Shown here: positions 49,533 to 62,498 of the stretch, in pieces
Numbering within the stretch: the stretch's first letter is position 1
Layout: each line of letters starts with the position of its first letter
NCBI GenBank assembly: GCA_017590115.1
Contig: JAGGNK010006448.1
Span: 3,455,987 to 3,519,986, forward strand
Reading direction: 5' to 3'
Length of the DNA stretch: 64,000 nt
DNA from: Montifringilla adamsi
Lineage: Eukaryota > Chordata > Aves > Passeriformes > Passeridae
Translations under genes and position numbers: made by a program
Notes under the pieces: generated by a model
Told to the model about the DNA's origin: nothing
What the model saw: only the letters and a program-made list of their open reading frames with translations
The model's database searches: none

Positions 49533-52500
49533 ACAGAGAAGTAGAGATGTTGGAACCAGTAAATTCATTCAGGTTTTCACAAAGGCAACTGTTCAGGTAG
49601 CAGAAAGACAGCCAGAGTAGTGCTGCCACTGAAGAAAAAGCTACTTTCTGATGCATTTACAGGCAACTAGAGACCATTCCAAAAAGATTTAAAGCATTAA
49701 CTACATAAAAAGCTTTTGATTATAATTCTTATACTGTAGTGGGTGGAGGAAAAAAAAAAATCCAGCAGTGATTAAAAGGAGCCATGAGAAAAGAAATACC
49801 ATGTCTTATGGTGTTAACCACCACTAAAGCACATTCCCTAAGAGAATCAGTAATAAGTCTTTCTAGCTCCTCTTCTAGGAATTACCTAGAATCATTCCTA
49901 AAGGTAAGATCCATAAAAACAAAGAAAGAAAAAGAAAACAAACAAGAAAACAAACGCACCCCAAATAAACAAAGACACACAGAAAAAACAAGCATGAAAA
50001 AAGCAAAACCAGCAAATCCACCCCCTTTTAGCTCATATTTTTGTTTTATTGTAAGCTGTAACTTTATATCCAAGTAGTAATTTTTCCTTCACCAAATGCA
50101 CACTGCCTGACAAAAGGGTTGAGTTCTGATATAACATCTTCTGTCTCATCTCAAAATTATTCTGCACTGCTGCCACTGCAGCCATCTTACTGCATGGGCA
50201 ATAAGTGCTGGCAAACTTTTATGAAAGTGATGCAATTTATTGCAATTCTTGCATATTGCTGCAAACTCTAGAATTTGTCTGGGCTTGTGTTTACAGAGCC
50301 ACTCACAGTGGGGTGAGATTATTTGCAAACTGCAACTTCTACTCCACATCTGTTTTTATCTCAAGTGTTTTTCAGTTTGGGTGAATCTTGCAAGGTGCCC
50401 GGAGTGCAGAGTCCACCTTCCATAAGCTTCAGTCTATGATGAGCAATGGAGTTTGACAAGGATTTGCCAGGCCAGGATAACACTGTAACTTCTTCTAGTC
50501 CACCTCTAACCTCTCTTCACTCAAAATACAAGCAAGTGTCCAACTTTTGAGACTCTTAATGGCACAAAGTGAGAGCTGGGTTCAGTCCTCATTCACAGCC
50601 ATATTTTCACTTCTTGCTTTGTCCACCAAGGAAGCCACCTTTTTCCTTTATTTATTTATTTATTTGGACTGTGGTACTCTTGTTTCATTTTCTGACACCG
50701 ATTCTGAGCAACAATATCACTACTGTGCCATGTAAGAACATTCAGAAGTACACATTTCATCTGGTCCAGCCTTATGCTAGATCTGATATTCACTATATCA
50801 CTTGTAGTTAGCATAAAGTGTATTCTGCAAATCTGGGATGAAATAATTTCCAGTTCAAATCTATTTCCTTGCTTGTTAGTTGGTGGTATTTTCTGTTGCT
50901 TGTTTCATTTTTTTTTTATAGGGATAGTGTCATTTTGGAGACTGTTTGCACTGGATTAGCCCTCTGCTTTCTGTGGCTGCAGAGGTTTAGCAGTACATTT
51001 GAAAGATGGATTTATTATACCATCAGAACAAACTCAGTCAACTGAGCAAAGCTACTTTGCGCAGAATATATCTTACTTCTGACAGTATTCAGCTCTTTCC
51101 CTGTTTGCAAACATCTTCCTGCTAACACAGAAAGAAGTGATTGTCCATCGGCCTCTCCCTTTAAGGTGGGGCTTACAGCAGTTGTGTTCATTCACTTAGC
51201 ACCTTTATAAATAAGTTTTAGCAGAACAAATTGTTTGCATGTCATCAAGAATCAGTCTGACAGTCTGTCTTATTCACTGTCATGGCTCACATGAATTAGC
51301 ATTGTACAAATGTGAGTTTCAACACCACAGAACTAGAATTTCCACCAGGTAATTCCCGTATCCTGCATGACAGAATGTAAAGTAGAAAGTTCCATTATTT
51401 CATAACCTAACCTTTTTACTATTTGATTATATTTCCAGGCCTTTTTTTTTTTAAGCTTTGAAAATATGATACAAACCAATGCAGTAATTTTTTCACAAGC
51501 AAGTAGTGAATCTAGAGTAAGACAACTTTAAAATTTGTAAACTAGACATTTTACATGTCACATTGAAGCCAGGAAATTATGAACCATAGAATTTAGTACT
51601 TCTGCAGTTAAACCTGTAATTTACTACAGTCAGATGATGTGAGAATTCTTTGTTTGCCTGAAGCAACTAGCTCTTGCCAACACATTTGCTCCAGAAATAG
51701 GACTTAAATCAGTAGTAACAACAAAAAAACCCCATAATAGTATTTTGGTCATTAGGCTTATGTCCCTGTCAAGATGTGAGGCTGTTAACATGATCAGTTA
51801 AAAGGACCATTTTTCACCACTTAGTTCCACCAAGCTGGCATCTGTTTTGGCATTATTACTCTGTAATAGAAATCTATAATTATTTAAGTTTTTATTAACC
51901 ATTTATTTTAAGCATTTATTTTGAGACGTCATTATTTTTGGGGACATACACACAAGCACCAAAACCACAAAATTTCACAGCACAGTTCTTTTCCTGTGGT
52001 TTTCTATTATAAAGAGCTCTTTACTGATAGAAAGCACAGAACAGGCACTATACTGCCTCCATATTGCAGACAAAGCTTTCTTCTCCATGCTACAATGGAG
52101 CTGCTTATTCCTCACTATACATTTGTTTTCCAGATCAAATAGTGCCACTAACTTATGCTTACCCAGGTTTATTTTTGGTACGCAGAACAGATGAAGGAAA
52201 ACAAAATGCACATATTTAAAAAATAAATTTAAATATGCAACTCACCAAATTTATTTGCATTGTCATGTTTTTTTTTCCAAGTCAAGTTTTTCCATTCTAA
52301 ATTGCAGAGACATGCTAAAGGAAAGCAATCAGACAAATGGCACTTCATTTTTTATGCCAGCTGTCACAAATACCAGAGTTGGATAGTCAAAAGGTACTTC
52401 TATGCACCCTTGAACCCACTTTTGTCATTATATTACTTATTGTGCCAATATTTAGACCTTATTTCCACCTTAGAAAAACCCTGTCTTTTCCTTTAAATGC

Positions 52501-52800
52501 TTTCTTTAAAATTTATTTTGTAAGCACAAAAAAAATAGTGTGAAGTAAAAGCTTAGAATTTGATGCTGACAAATATATAAGCTCTTCAGTTAAGAAAATT
52601 ACTTCTTTTAGGTGGGGAGACCAACAAAGAAAACCCAACACCTTACTTCTGCCATGGCAATATAATTGGCATTAATCCAAATAAAAATAGGTACACATGG
52701 AAGTAAAAGAGACTATTAATGAGTAACTTTTTCCTTTCAAAATTTCAGTAATTATTATTTAACAGTATTCCACCAGATTTCCCCTTATACAGAAATCCAG

Positions 52801-52803
<3 letters not shown>

Positions 52804-52840
<37 letters not shown>

Positions 52841-52842
52841 AA
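52804..52842. repeat. (TA)n/(CA)n microsatellite
   Basis: About 15 TA units followed by a short CACACA tail. Likely polymorphic. Confidence 0.9.
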
Positions 52843-54678
52843 TATCTGAACCAGCTAAGCACTGCTTGAAGACAAACACAGTTGAAGAAGTATTACCAGC
52901 ATATTATCAAAATTTATGCAGAACTTTTTAGCCAACAGCACTGAAGTTTGTGAATTAATGCAAAAAGTCAAAAAACAAACAAACAAAAATATTAGAAACT
53001 CACAATAATACATACTAGTAATATTTTATAATATATTATTGCTTTGAAAATATTATATAGGTTAAAAGGAAGGGCTAGTATGGCTTGACATTCAAATCTA
53101 TGTATGTCAGAAAGCTTTGAAACTGGACCCCGGGCTGAAACAGTTCTGAAACTTGGAAATTTCAAGTCCTCTTGAATATAGCATATGGAATAATGTTTAC
53201 TGGATTGTCACATAGGATGAAGAAACAAAGACTAGGATGTAAAGCCATTGAAAAGTTCTACCATGGAAACACAGGATTGGAAAAATCCATTTGGATCATC
53301 AAGACGAGTCTTCTACCTGAAATGATGCAATGTACATGAGAAACAATCCTGCATCCTTTACAAGACTGGGAACACCTGAACTCTGTTGAAAACTAAATTA
53401 GCTTGTCAGGGAAAAAAAATCCCTAGCAGTTCAAATATGTTACTCTGCAAGCAATAATCTTGGGTATCCCCAAACCAAAAATGGAATCAGATTATATTTC
53501 CTTTTTTTTTTTCCATTTCCTTATTTCCACACAAGATCAAAATAATTTTATTGAGTCTTCTCAAATGGGTAAAGTGGGTCAATTTTAAATTCAAATTCCA
53601 GACTCAGAGCAGAATGCCGGGGATATATTTAGAACAATCATGTTGTTAGTGAAAGCTTTGGAAGTCTAGCTAATAAACTGAAGGGATGGTGCTGTGATCA
53701 CAGGAGGAAAAAAAAACAGTCTAGGATGCAACTGCTTAAAACTTCACACAGTTATCCATGGACATATTTTTAGTAACTGTATGTCACTCAAAACAGTTTT
53801 CTTGAGCAACTGTAAATTACATTAACACCTTTGTGTTGTTTATTAAATGCAGAGTCCAGGAGTTCAGTTAAATTAATAGCTCAGTGAACTTTTTCAGCTC
53901 TTAAGTTAAAACACCCAGAAACTTTCTACACATGAATCATCACTTTGGATTTACTGAACTCTGAGGTAAGTGCATATACCTGTTGCTGCACTAGCCACAT
54001 TATTCCCTGTGGGATCTCTTTTTCCTGTAATCTTATAATTACTAAGGACTACTACATTAGTCACTTAAGAGGTAATTTTCTTACAAATATGTATCAGTAA
54101 GGCAGCCAAAAGGAACTTCCCATTTCAACTGGTCCTGAGAACAAGCACTGTTCCCAGTATTTCTAGGAGCATATATTAAACAGTTAGACCGAGAGGCAAG
54201 CACCCAACACACAGTTTATTATTCTACTTACATTTTAAAGTTTTTAGATTTTCAAAGCCCTTGGGCAAAGCATATTTGGCCATTATTTGTGGGAGAATCT
54301 ACATCTCTGCTGTTTCCCGTGCTACAGTCTGCATCTGAAGTTGTGGGTTTTGATGTACTGAAGTTTATCATACAGTTTGGTAGCATGCTTTAGTAACATT
54401 GAGAATAGGGTCTTTGTCCTGGACTCTTGTGACTGACCTGGTAAGAGTAGGAATGGATCTCACTCAAATGGCTTCCTCACTTGTTTCTCTCCCTTCTGCT
54501 CTCATTTCCACCTAAAGGCAGAAAAATCAAGAAATTTACTGAAATAGGAGTAACCCATCAAAGGGAAACCTAAAATTCCTGCAAATTGATAAAAATCCCA
54601 AGGAATAAATGGTATTAGAGTAACCAGAGTTATGACAAACAAGAAAAAATAAGTCCCACCAGAGTAGTGGCACCATCC

Positions 54679-55261
54679 TGGTTTCAGCTGGGATAGAGTT
54701 AATTGTCTTCTTGGTAGCTGGTACAGTTTTGAATTCAGTATGAGAATAATGTTGATAGCACACTAATGTTTGAGTTCCTGAGTTGTGGTTGCCCAAAGTC
54801 AAGGACCTTTCAGTGTCTCACGTTTTGCCAATGAGCAGGTGCACAAGAAGCTGGGAGGAGCATAGTCAGGACAGCTGAACCAAACTGTCCAAGAGGATAT
54901 TCCATACTTAGAACAGCATGCTCAATGTATGAACTGGGGGAGCCTAGCCAGGAGCTGCTGATCACTGCTCAAGGATGGGTTGGGCATCAGTCAGCAGATG
55001 GTGAGCAGTTGTATTGCACATCACTTGTTTCTCTTGGGATTTATTCCTCTCCTTTTCATTACTATTATTATTGTTGTTGTTACTATTACAATTACTAATT
55101 ATTGTTATTATGTTTTAAATTGTTTAAATTATTTAACAGTTCTTATCTCAATGCATGAGTTTTACTGTTTTTTCCTGTTTCTCCTCCCTAGCAGGGCAGG
55201 GCAGGGAAGTGAACAAGTGGCTATATGGTACTTAGTTGCCAGCTGGGGTTAAGCCATGACA
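54679..55261 (+). mobile_element. Near-complete solo LTR of an avian ERVL-type element
   Basis: It starts TGGTTTCAGCTGGGATAGAG and ends GCTGGGGTTAAGCCATGACA, the standard TG...CA termini of a widespread bird LTR family. Internal landmarks are ATGAGAATAATGTTGATAGC, GTGCACAAGAAGCTGGGAGG, a T/A-rich ATT-repeat stretch (55055-55115), and TATCTCAATGCATGAGTTTT. About 583 bp. The TATA box region is mutated. The 5-bp flanks (CATCC and TATAC) do not match, so no target duplication survives, possibly because the right flank is an AC microsatellite. No internal ERV genes are present. Confidence 0.9.
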
Positions 55262-55520
55262 TATACACACACACTCAGAAAAATGTCTTCATCCATCAAC
55301 ATTTCTCACTTATTATTCAAATGCCACTGACCCACTTATGGAAAGTTATTTTCTTGAAGTACTTGCATTACCTTGAAGCAGCCAGGCAGTTTTCATTCCA
55401 TTAACACTTAAGACAGGTGTTAGGAAAATCCACAGGACTACATTTTTTAAAAACTAACTGATCACAGAGGTAAGCCACATCAAGAAGTCTAAAACCTCTG
55501 ACTCCAGATTCAAAGAGTTC
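55262..55520. other. Intergenic spacer
   Basis: Short non-repetitive stretch after the LTR, beginning with a small AC repeat. No gene seen. Confidence 0.6.
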
Positions 55521-55655
55521 TTGGGGGTTTTTTTTGTTTGTTTTTGTTTTGTTTTTTTCTTTGTTTGTTCTTGGTTTTGGTTTTTTGTGGTTTTTTTTTG
55601 TTTTGTTTTGTTTTTTGTTTTTTGTTTTGTTTTGGTTTTGGTTTGGTTTTGTTTT

Positions 55656-55695
<40 letters not shown>

Positions 55696-55741
55696 GGGGT
55701 TTTTTTACCCCCTAACCCTCTCCTGGTTTTTGTTTTGGTTT

Positions 55742-55790
<49 letters not shown>

Positions 55791-55830
55791 TTCTGGGGAT
55801 TTTTTAACCCCTAGAACTGTCCTGGTACTT
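55521..55830. repeat. T-rich/GTTTT low-complexity block with repeated GGGG-T-CCCC units
   Basis: About 300 bp of T runs (up to about 45) and (GTTTT)n/(TTTTGG)n. A motif of G4-5, T6-8, then A and CCCC, followed by about 20 bp ending CCTGG, appears twice after the T runs (55695-55728 and 55796-55826). A GGGGGTTTTTTTT also opens the block at 55523. The long Lys-rich or Phe-rich open frames here are translations of the homopolymers, not genes. Confidence 0.9.
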
Positions 55831-57056
55831 AGAGATCTTTTAAAAGAACTAGAATACTGAATTTGTGCTTTTATGAGGTACCAACAGAATGACAACAATA
55901 ATTACTCTGTAATTGTTTTAATGTTACTCCTTAGGTAACAGAAAGGACTGCAGTGCTAGACAGTCAAAGATGAAATAACTTTAGTTATGCTCTTACACAA
56001 AAGTAGGTCTCATTATGTAAATCTTCCTTCTCTCTTTGACAGAAATACAAGTATAGGTTTCTAGGTTAGTACTACACAATGTTCCAACTCAAACATCAAC
56101 ACTGTATAGAGCATAATATGAATAGGTTATTGATTAGATGATAAACAAGTACTTTTTGAGATGTATCAGTATATGTGCTTTATCCATATTAACTGAATTT
56201 ACTTCTACCTTCTTCTTCTGCAACTAGTTTCCAGTTCCTTCTGCACCACATAGTGACTGAAGAATTAGTCTTGTACAAGAAAAAACAAATATAAAAAACC
56301 CACAAAATCTAACAAAGTACATATCACAGTCTATCACAAGCAGCTAATAATCCATATCCTTCAGGCAGGATTCTGTAGTTTTAACTACCTATGTGTGTGT
56401 TAGCTGTGTTGCCTACACTAGAAAAGCTCTCTCCATTGTAAATGAAAAAACATGCGTATCTCCAAATGGCACTTCATCCTGCCTGTTTTTATGGTGGAAA
56501 GAATTGCCCTTCAGATGTGCCCACCATATTTTAATTAGAGCTTGAAACAGATAAATAGCACATAAAACCTTTAATCAGGCAGTTATGATGTGTTTTCCTG
56601 TTGCTTTACTCATCTTAATGCAATGCAAAGCAGCAAAATAAGAAAGCAGATGTGCCTTATGGTGCAAGTCTTTCTAAAATGTGTTAGAAGGCCATTTATT
56701 TTGATTACAGGTGACCATTGAATGCAGTTTACCTTTGGCTATAGCTCTGTTCTGTTGTAAGAGCAAGTAAATTCAAAATATATTCATCCTCTTTAGCCCC
56801 TAAACTATTTTTTACCAAAGTCTTCCAGCAAGCCTTACTAATGTCATTCCTTGACCTCGACAATGGAAAAAGTTGTTTTTCAGAGTTTAAGAGTTTTGCC
56901 AATCAGCTACTGTCATTTTGTTTTCCACACCAAGCTGCCTTTAGCTAAAGCTATATCCCACTGTAGTCCTTAGACCTTAATTGTTGGAATACTTCTGGCT
57001 GCAGCTCATCTAGTTAATTTTTCCATTGTACTTAAACAAAGTATGGTTTGGGTTTT
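55831..57056. other. Intergenic segment without recognised features
   Basis: About 1.2 kb of AT-rich DNA; nothing recognised. Confidence 0.7.
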
Positions 57057-57220
57057 GGTTTGGTTTTTTTTTTTTTTTGTAGTTGTTGCTGTTTTGGTTT
57101 TTGTTGTGGTTCTTGGTTTTTGTGGTTTTTGGTCTGTTTTGGTTTGGTTTTATTTTTGTAGTTGTTGCTGTTTTGGTTTGTGGTTCTTGGTTTTTGTGGT
57201 TTTTGGTCTTTTTTTTTTTT
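57057..57220. repeat. Tandem duplication of an 80-85 bp T/G-rich unit
   Basis: Two copies of a T/G-only-like unit containing GTAGTTGTTGCTGTTTTGG, GTGGTTCTTGGTTTTTGTGG and TTTTTGGTCT. They differ by small deletions and by the length of the T run. The copies abut near 57140. Confidence 0.9.
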
Positions 57221-58054
57221 TAAATAGGAATTGCTTTTGACTGGTGCTTTAAGGTGCTGTGTCAGCTGGTCCCTTAACTTGTCCCAGTTTTAGGAAGTTC
57301 TGCAACAGGTTTTCTTTGCTTTTAAAATTTACAGTTTTGTTTCTGCTAGATCTTTTTTACCTCATGAATTTCCAGAGTTTTACTTCTGCTGTGTTCTGAG
57401 AAAAATAGAAAAGCTGGTATTTAATTTATTGTTGTCTAAATTCAAACCTTGGTTTGGATTTAGGAGGCTGTTGGCCATCTAGTCCCATGCAATTTTTACA
57501 TATATACATAGATAAGGTGAGCCCTCTTATGGAGTCAATTCTTCCCTAATATTAAAGAACGGTGTAGAAATATCTCTTAAAAATTTAAGGCTTAATGAAT
57601 TAGTTGTTTTAATTAGCAACATTTTCTGCATAAAATTTATTATGAAACTGCCAAGGCGATCTGGCTTTGCAGAAGTGAAATGAGTGAAAATTTAAGTATA
57701 AGAAATTTGCTTTATTTGAATAAAATTAACTGAATTATCGGTATGCTGATAAATAAAATTTTTCTAGCAGAAGGGCACTAGTTATTTAAAAATCTCATTC
57801 TATGTCTAGTAAGAAGATGAAAGGTATATCTTTATGAAGTTGGAAGGTCTTGGATGCTTAGTGCTTTGTATTTGAAAGCAGCCAAGTTCGAAGTTATGTT
57901 ATATTAGTAACTTATCTATGGTGGCTTGGTAATAAAAGCTAATACAAATTCAGTTTAAATGAGTGCAGCTAATAGCAGATAATCTAGTGTTTTACATATG
58001 CCATAAAAGTTAGTGTGTTTGGTAGTTTAGGAAATCTAAAAGGTATGAACAGGA

Positions 58055-58088
58055 GAGAAACATATTTCTCTTAAGAAATATGTTTCTC
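58055..58088. repeat. Perfect inverted repeat, 15-bp arms
   Basis: GAGAAACATATTTCT, a 4-base spacer CTTA, then its exact reverse complement AGAAATATGTTTCTC. It could form a short hairpin or cruciform. It is followed by no U-run and is not a known RNA. Confidence 0.85.
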
Positions 58089-59676
58089 CATAATTTGTTT
58101 ATTAACATGAAGCTATGCTTTCTGCTAGGGCATTTTAGAAGTAAACAAGCAATCAGGCTGGAACTTTGATTCTAGCAGTTAAATAAATTTAAGATTGCTT
58201 TTACATTTCTAATGAATGACACCTATAACATGCTGTAAGAATCCTGAAGTGAGTAGTCCAAACTGAATGCAGCAAAGAAACGAGTGTTGACTGAATCGAA
58301 GCTAGTCAATGTCTAAACTGACAGCCAGAATTTTAGAGCTTTAAACATTGGTCCTGGAAATAAGTGATCAGCCATCACTACACGATGTGAAGGTAGCCTC
58401 ATGAGAAAAATAAATTTCTATTCTTTATATTCTTATTTGACTTCCTTTGTGCTATACTAATAGCACATAGGGCAATCTAAACTCTGGAACATGGGGGCAT
58501 GTCCCAATGTCTGAGTCTAGCTACAAACTCCACCTGCATTCCCACCTCATATCAGGTAGAGAGCAAACCTTCATCCCTCTCCCCTTGTTGTTTACAAAAG
58601 CATAGGGAACAGGAGGTGACTTATTTGTGTATCAACCACACAGAGAGTGCTCACAAATTCTGACATGAAGGAATTTTTTAGAAACTATGAAAATATGCCT
58701 TGCAATTTATCAGGCAGTAACAAGAACCAAGGGCACACCAAAAGAAATAACGATTAAGAACAGACAGAGTAATGAATCAGTAAAATTTTAAGAATACTAG
58801 CAAATCAAAGAGAGAGCAGCCAGTCAGTCTCATAAAATTAACCAAAGAAATATAGTTGCAAAAGCGATTAACTAATTTTCTTTGGGCAAAACTGAAAGCA
58901 ATTATGTTTAAAAAAACCAAAATGCGACATCCTAATTAAGGTGCTCCTTTTAAGATTGATGTTGATAACAAGAATGGAAGACTCTTAGGAGGACTGCTGA
59001 ACTTGAAACTGTGCTTCATCTGGTTATTTGGTTTACTTATGTGGAAGAAATAGAGGTATTTCTGCTTTTCCCAACTCTGCTTTCTGCTCTGCAGATTGCA
59101 GTTCATTCTGTGAGAGTCAGCAGTAGTTTAACCAGCCAGTGTGTTGAAACATTTTAGAGTGCAAATTTTTTCCAAACTAATTTTAGGCAAATGACCAAAG
59201 ATGCAGTATTGGGAATGTAATTGCCTTGACTCTTAGCTTTCACTGGATGACTCAGCTGCAAGGAGGGCTAGCCCTTGCTATCTGGAGGTGCTATGAATTG
59301 TACTTCAGTCTTCTCTCTTCTTCAGTGTCTTTAAACAGAAGCCATGATGGCATAAATTGCAAGCCTGTTAATAGATACAAAAAATTCACAGACTTTTATG
59401 GTGTCATTCAGGCTACAGGACCTTAACTTGGTTTCAACACTAGCAAGATAAAATCTTTGTCTGATAAGAGGGGCCTTTCAATTAGTATCACAACAAAAGT
59501 CATCTTGCTGGAGTATTTCCCATGAAAGAAGACTTCTTTTCCCAATCAGAGTTTGAGTTGATGAGGAAATCTGCATGATGAATCTGTTCTTCAAAACCAG
59601 TGATATACATGGGGAGTTCTAGCTTAAACACACAAGAAGTTGCACTTCTTGCAACTGTATCCAGCTTCTCATGTCT

Positions 59677-59750
59677 TATATCTATATCTGTATCTAAATC
59701 TCTATATATCTCTATATATCTATATCTATATCTATACCTACCTATATACT
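59677..59750. repeat. TATC/TATA microsatellite
   Basis: Interrupted TATATCTA/TCTATA units over about 75 bp. Confidence 0.88.
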
Positions 59751-62462
59751 TTTGAACATATAATTTTATATAAAATTATTAATCTATGTCACTAAAAGGC
59801 TTGTGGTCTGGACTCCGTAGTTCCATATAGAGATGTAAAGACCAGATTCTGCTCAGCACCATTTTTTGTGCCTGTTGCTCCATTTGGAGGGAAGAGGATG
59901 AGTTTGTCTAACCGTGCCCCCCTGTAAGATGTATGAGAGTAAACAGCAAAATCATAAAACCATGAACTTTTTTGGCTCCACATACTCTCCTGTATTCTGT
60001 TCATAACATATTCTCCACAATTTTATGTTTTCAGCATTAATATTAATTTAAATGTTTTAAGTGAAAACCTGAGGTGCTACTGGCTCAAGATCTGACTGGA
60101 CACAATCCCTTCTGTTGCAAAAGTACTGAAAGAACTGACAGTGATTGCTAGGAGTGAATGGTCTCATGGCAGAAGGGCAGAGTTTTTGCCCAACATAACT
60201 GATGAGCCTCACTTGAGATGTCCTAGAGAGTTCAGGATGTCTTTGATATCCCAATACAGAGGACCTGCAGGTATGACATAAGTCCTATGAGAGACCTGCA
60301 CCTTTGGTGCCTTTGTAGAGCTGAATCAGACCCTTGTTGACCACTGAAAGGAACATGTTCTAGATGGATCTTAAGTCAGTGGACGTGACATGGCAGGATT
60401 CTGTCATAAGCAATATCTGGAAACTCGTTCTGGAGCCAACAGAGATCACTTAGCATACATCAGAGATAGGGAAGCTGAAATATGGCTGAGTGGTTGGCAT
60501 TGAGAGAACCATGCTTCAGGTGATTCTGGCTGCAATTCTTATCTGAAAGATGATGGAAGACTGTGAGATAAGATGGTTTAATAGTGTGAGTGGATCTCTG
60601 AACCTTATTCTGTGCAGGTTGCTCCACAGTTGGGAGAAAACTGCAATCTGCCAATGAAGATACAGAACAGACTGCTTTAATGGATTTGGGTCAGTTAAAA
60701 ACTGAAAAGTTAGACTAATTGCATACTAACGATCTCATGATAGTCCTTTGTGGGGAATCCCTTTGTCTAGTCCCAGGCAAGTTTAACATAGAGTTTCTGA
60801 GACTGCTGGGTCTGTGTGGAACTAGTCACCTCAGCACTGCTCAGGATGGGCTTTAGTAGTCTAAAAGCAATTTACTCAAGATCTTTTTTTCCATTTAGTG
60901 GGCTGAAAATGTCAATCTGATAAAATGTCAGTCTGGCTCTTTTACCACAGCCCAAGTTATGCAACAATCGTCCAGGAATGCAAAGAAGAGGGAACCACTG
61001 ACTCCTCACTCTGTATGCCCACAGAACTTAAGGTTGAATTTGGTCATGTGGATGTGTGTGCTGTGTCTACACTGCCTGTTGAGTCAGGAATCTCATTGCA
61101 AGCCATGCATCTTGCAACTGCTGCAAGCCAACCCCTTCCTGGCTTGGCAATTATCTGCATTGCTCTTTAACCCAGACAGAGTGGAGCTCAGGGATAAAGT
61201 TCAAACTATCTCTCTGGACTTTTTAAATCTATCCATATCTTAAGGGACATCCTGCTGAAAGACTTGAAAAGTACGCAACTAACCTCTTAGTAAAAGAATT
61301 AATATTACCCACACACTTGTTGCTTCTTTGACTGACCTTGATGGTTTCAGGAGAGTAATAAAGAAGGAAGACTGCGTTAGAGCTTTAGAAACCTTTGAAA
61401 AGCTTTTCTGTCCACAGCTACATAGAGCTTTCCAAAGGAGTTTGTCTTCGAGGCTGTCCCTGCAGAGACAGGAACAGCACGTTATCCCAGAAGGTTAATG
61501 GAGAAGGGCACCTGATCTATTTGTGAATTAGAGGCTGTTCTCCTGGGAGAATACTTGCTGAAGGAGTGTTTAGATATGAAGTGCGAAAAAATTGGTAAAA
61601 TATTTTTACTGAAGATGTAAACTCTTGTCCAAAATAACCACTCCCTTTCCTGAAATTAACACGTGCAATTAGGATATTAATAACCAGATTAATAGGCAGT
61701 ATTAGGAAGGCTCCTGGAAGCATACCAAGTATTGTGCACTGCACGTTCAGTTAGAGAGAGCTGTCAGACTATATGGACATTTCAAACAAAAGGGCAAGGC
61801 GTGTAAGAGCAAAGAGACTACAGAAAACTACTAAAAATAGTGTTGTTTTGCAATGCGCTTATTCTTTGTGCCCCACTTGGAAGGCAGAAGTAACACCAGA
61901 TATCTGGAAGACAGCTGGGAGCAAATTGCTATTTCTTCATAAGAACGTAAATGGGAAACAGCAGGGAGGCTGATGTCAATGTCTGTGAAAGTAACACCTT
62001 CTGAGTCCAGTCATTGTGGCTTAGTTCAGCCTCAGCTCTGTTCAGAACCTTTACCTAAACTCAGGTATTTCATTTAGAGGGTATGTGAAGATTGTAGGTA
62101 GAAGCAGGGTAGGAAGCTTTTCTTTCTGTAGTGAGGAGTCAGATGTTGACTCTCTACTTCTGATTTGGTATAAACACCAGAAACCAAATAACATTTCAAT
62201 ATCTTTATAAGTTAATAGGGTGTAATAATTTTTTAAAGTCTGTCCTGTAATAAAATGAACATTAGAAATGTTCTACAAGTTTCCTTTTTTCATTAGGAGA
62301 TAGACTTATTTAGGACAAGTTTTCAGGGTGATAGGTACTTTGGAGTTTGTCTTTTTCCCATTTCCCTTTGGGATTCATTAATTCACTGCTGCTGAGTGTA
62401 TTTTCCTCATGACTGGATTCCTGGGTAGTACCTCCAAGAAAGACAAATAAACAACTGTTGTC

Positions 62463-62464
<2 letters not shown>

Positions 62465-62494
<30 letters not shown>
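62465..62494. repeat. T30 homopolymer
   Basis: An uninterrupted run of 30 T. It may be the reversed poly-A of a retroposed sequence, but no body was recognised next to it. Confidence 0.85.

Positions 62495-62498
<4 letters not shown>

Larger units (their letters stand above)
49326..54678. other. Upstream intergenic region with simple repeats
   Basis: About 5.3 kb with no supported gene. It holds T runs at 49442-49473 and 49514-49532, an A/C-rich block near 49912-49992, and a TA microsatellite at 52804-52842. A weak CR1-like stretch near 53270-53310 is not claimed. Confidence 0.75.

Noticed and set aside
53265..53310. CR1-like words (GGATTGGAAAAATCC, GGATCATCAAG)
   Set aside because: Too short and diverged to separate from chance.
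55401..55898. 165-codon minus-strand frame rich in Lys and plus-strand Phe-rich frames
   Set aside because: Direct translation of T/A homopolymers and GTTTT repeats.
61773..61973. 66-codon frame with a basic start, considered as a possible upstream gene exon
   Set aside because: Does not match SCEL or another protein I know, and there is no convincing donor; most likely chance.
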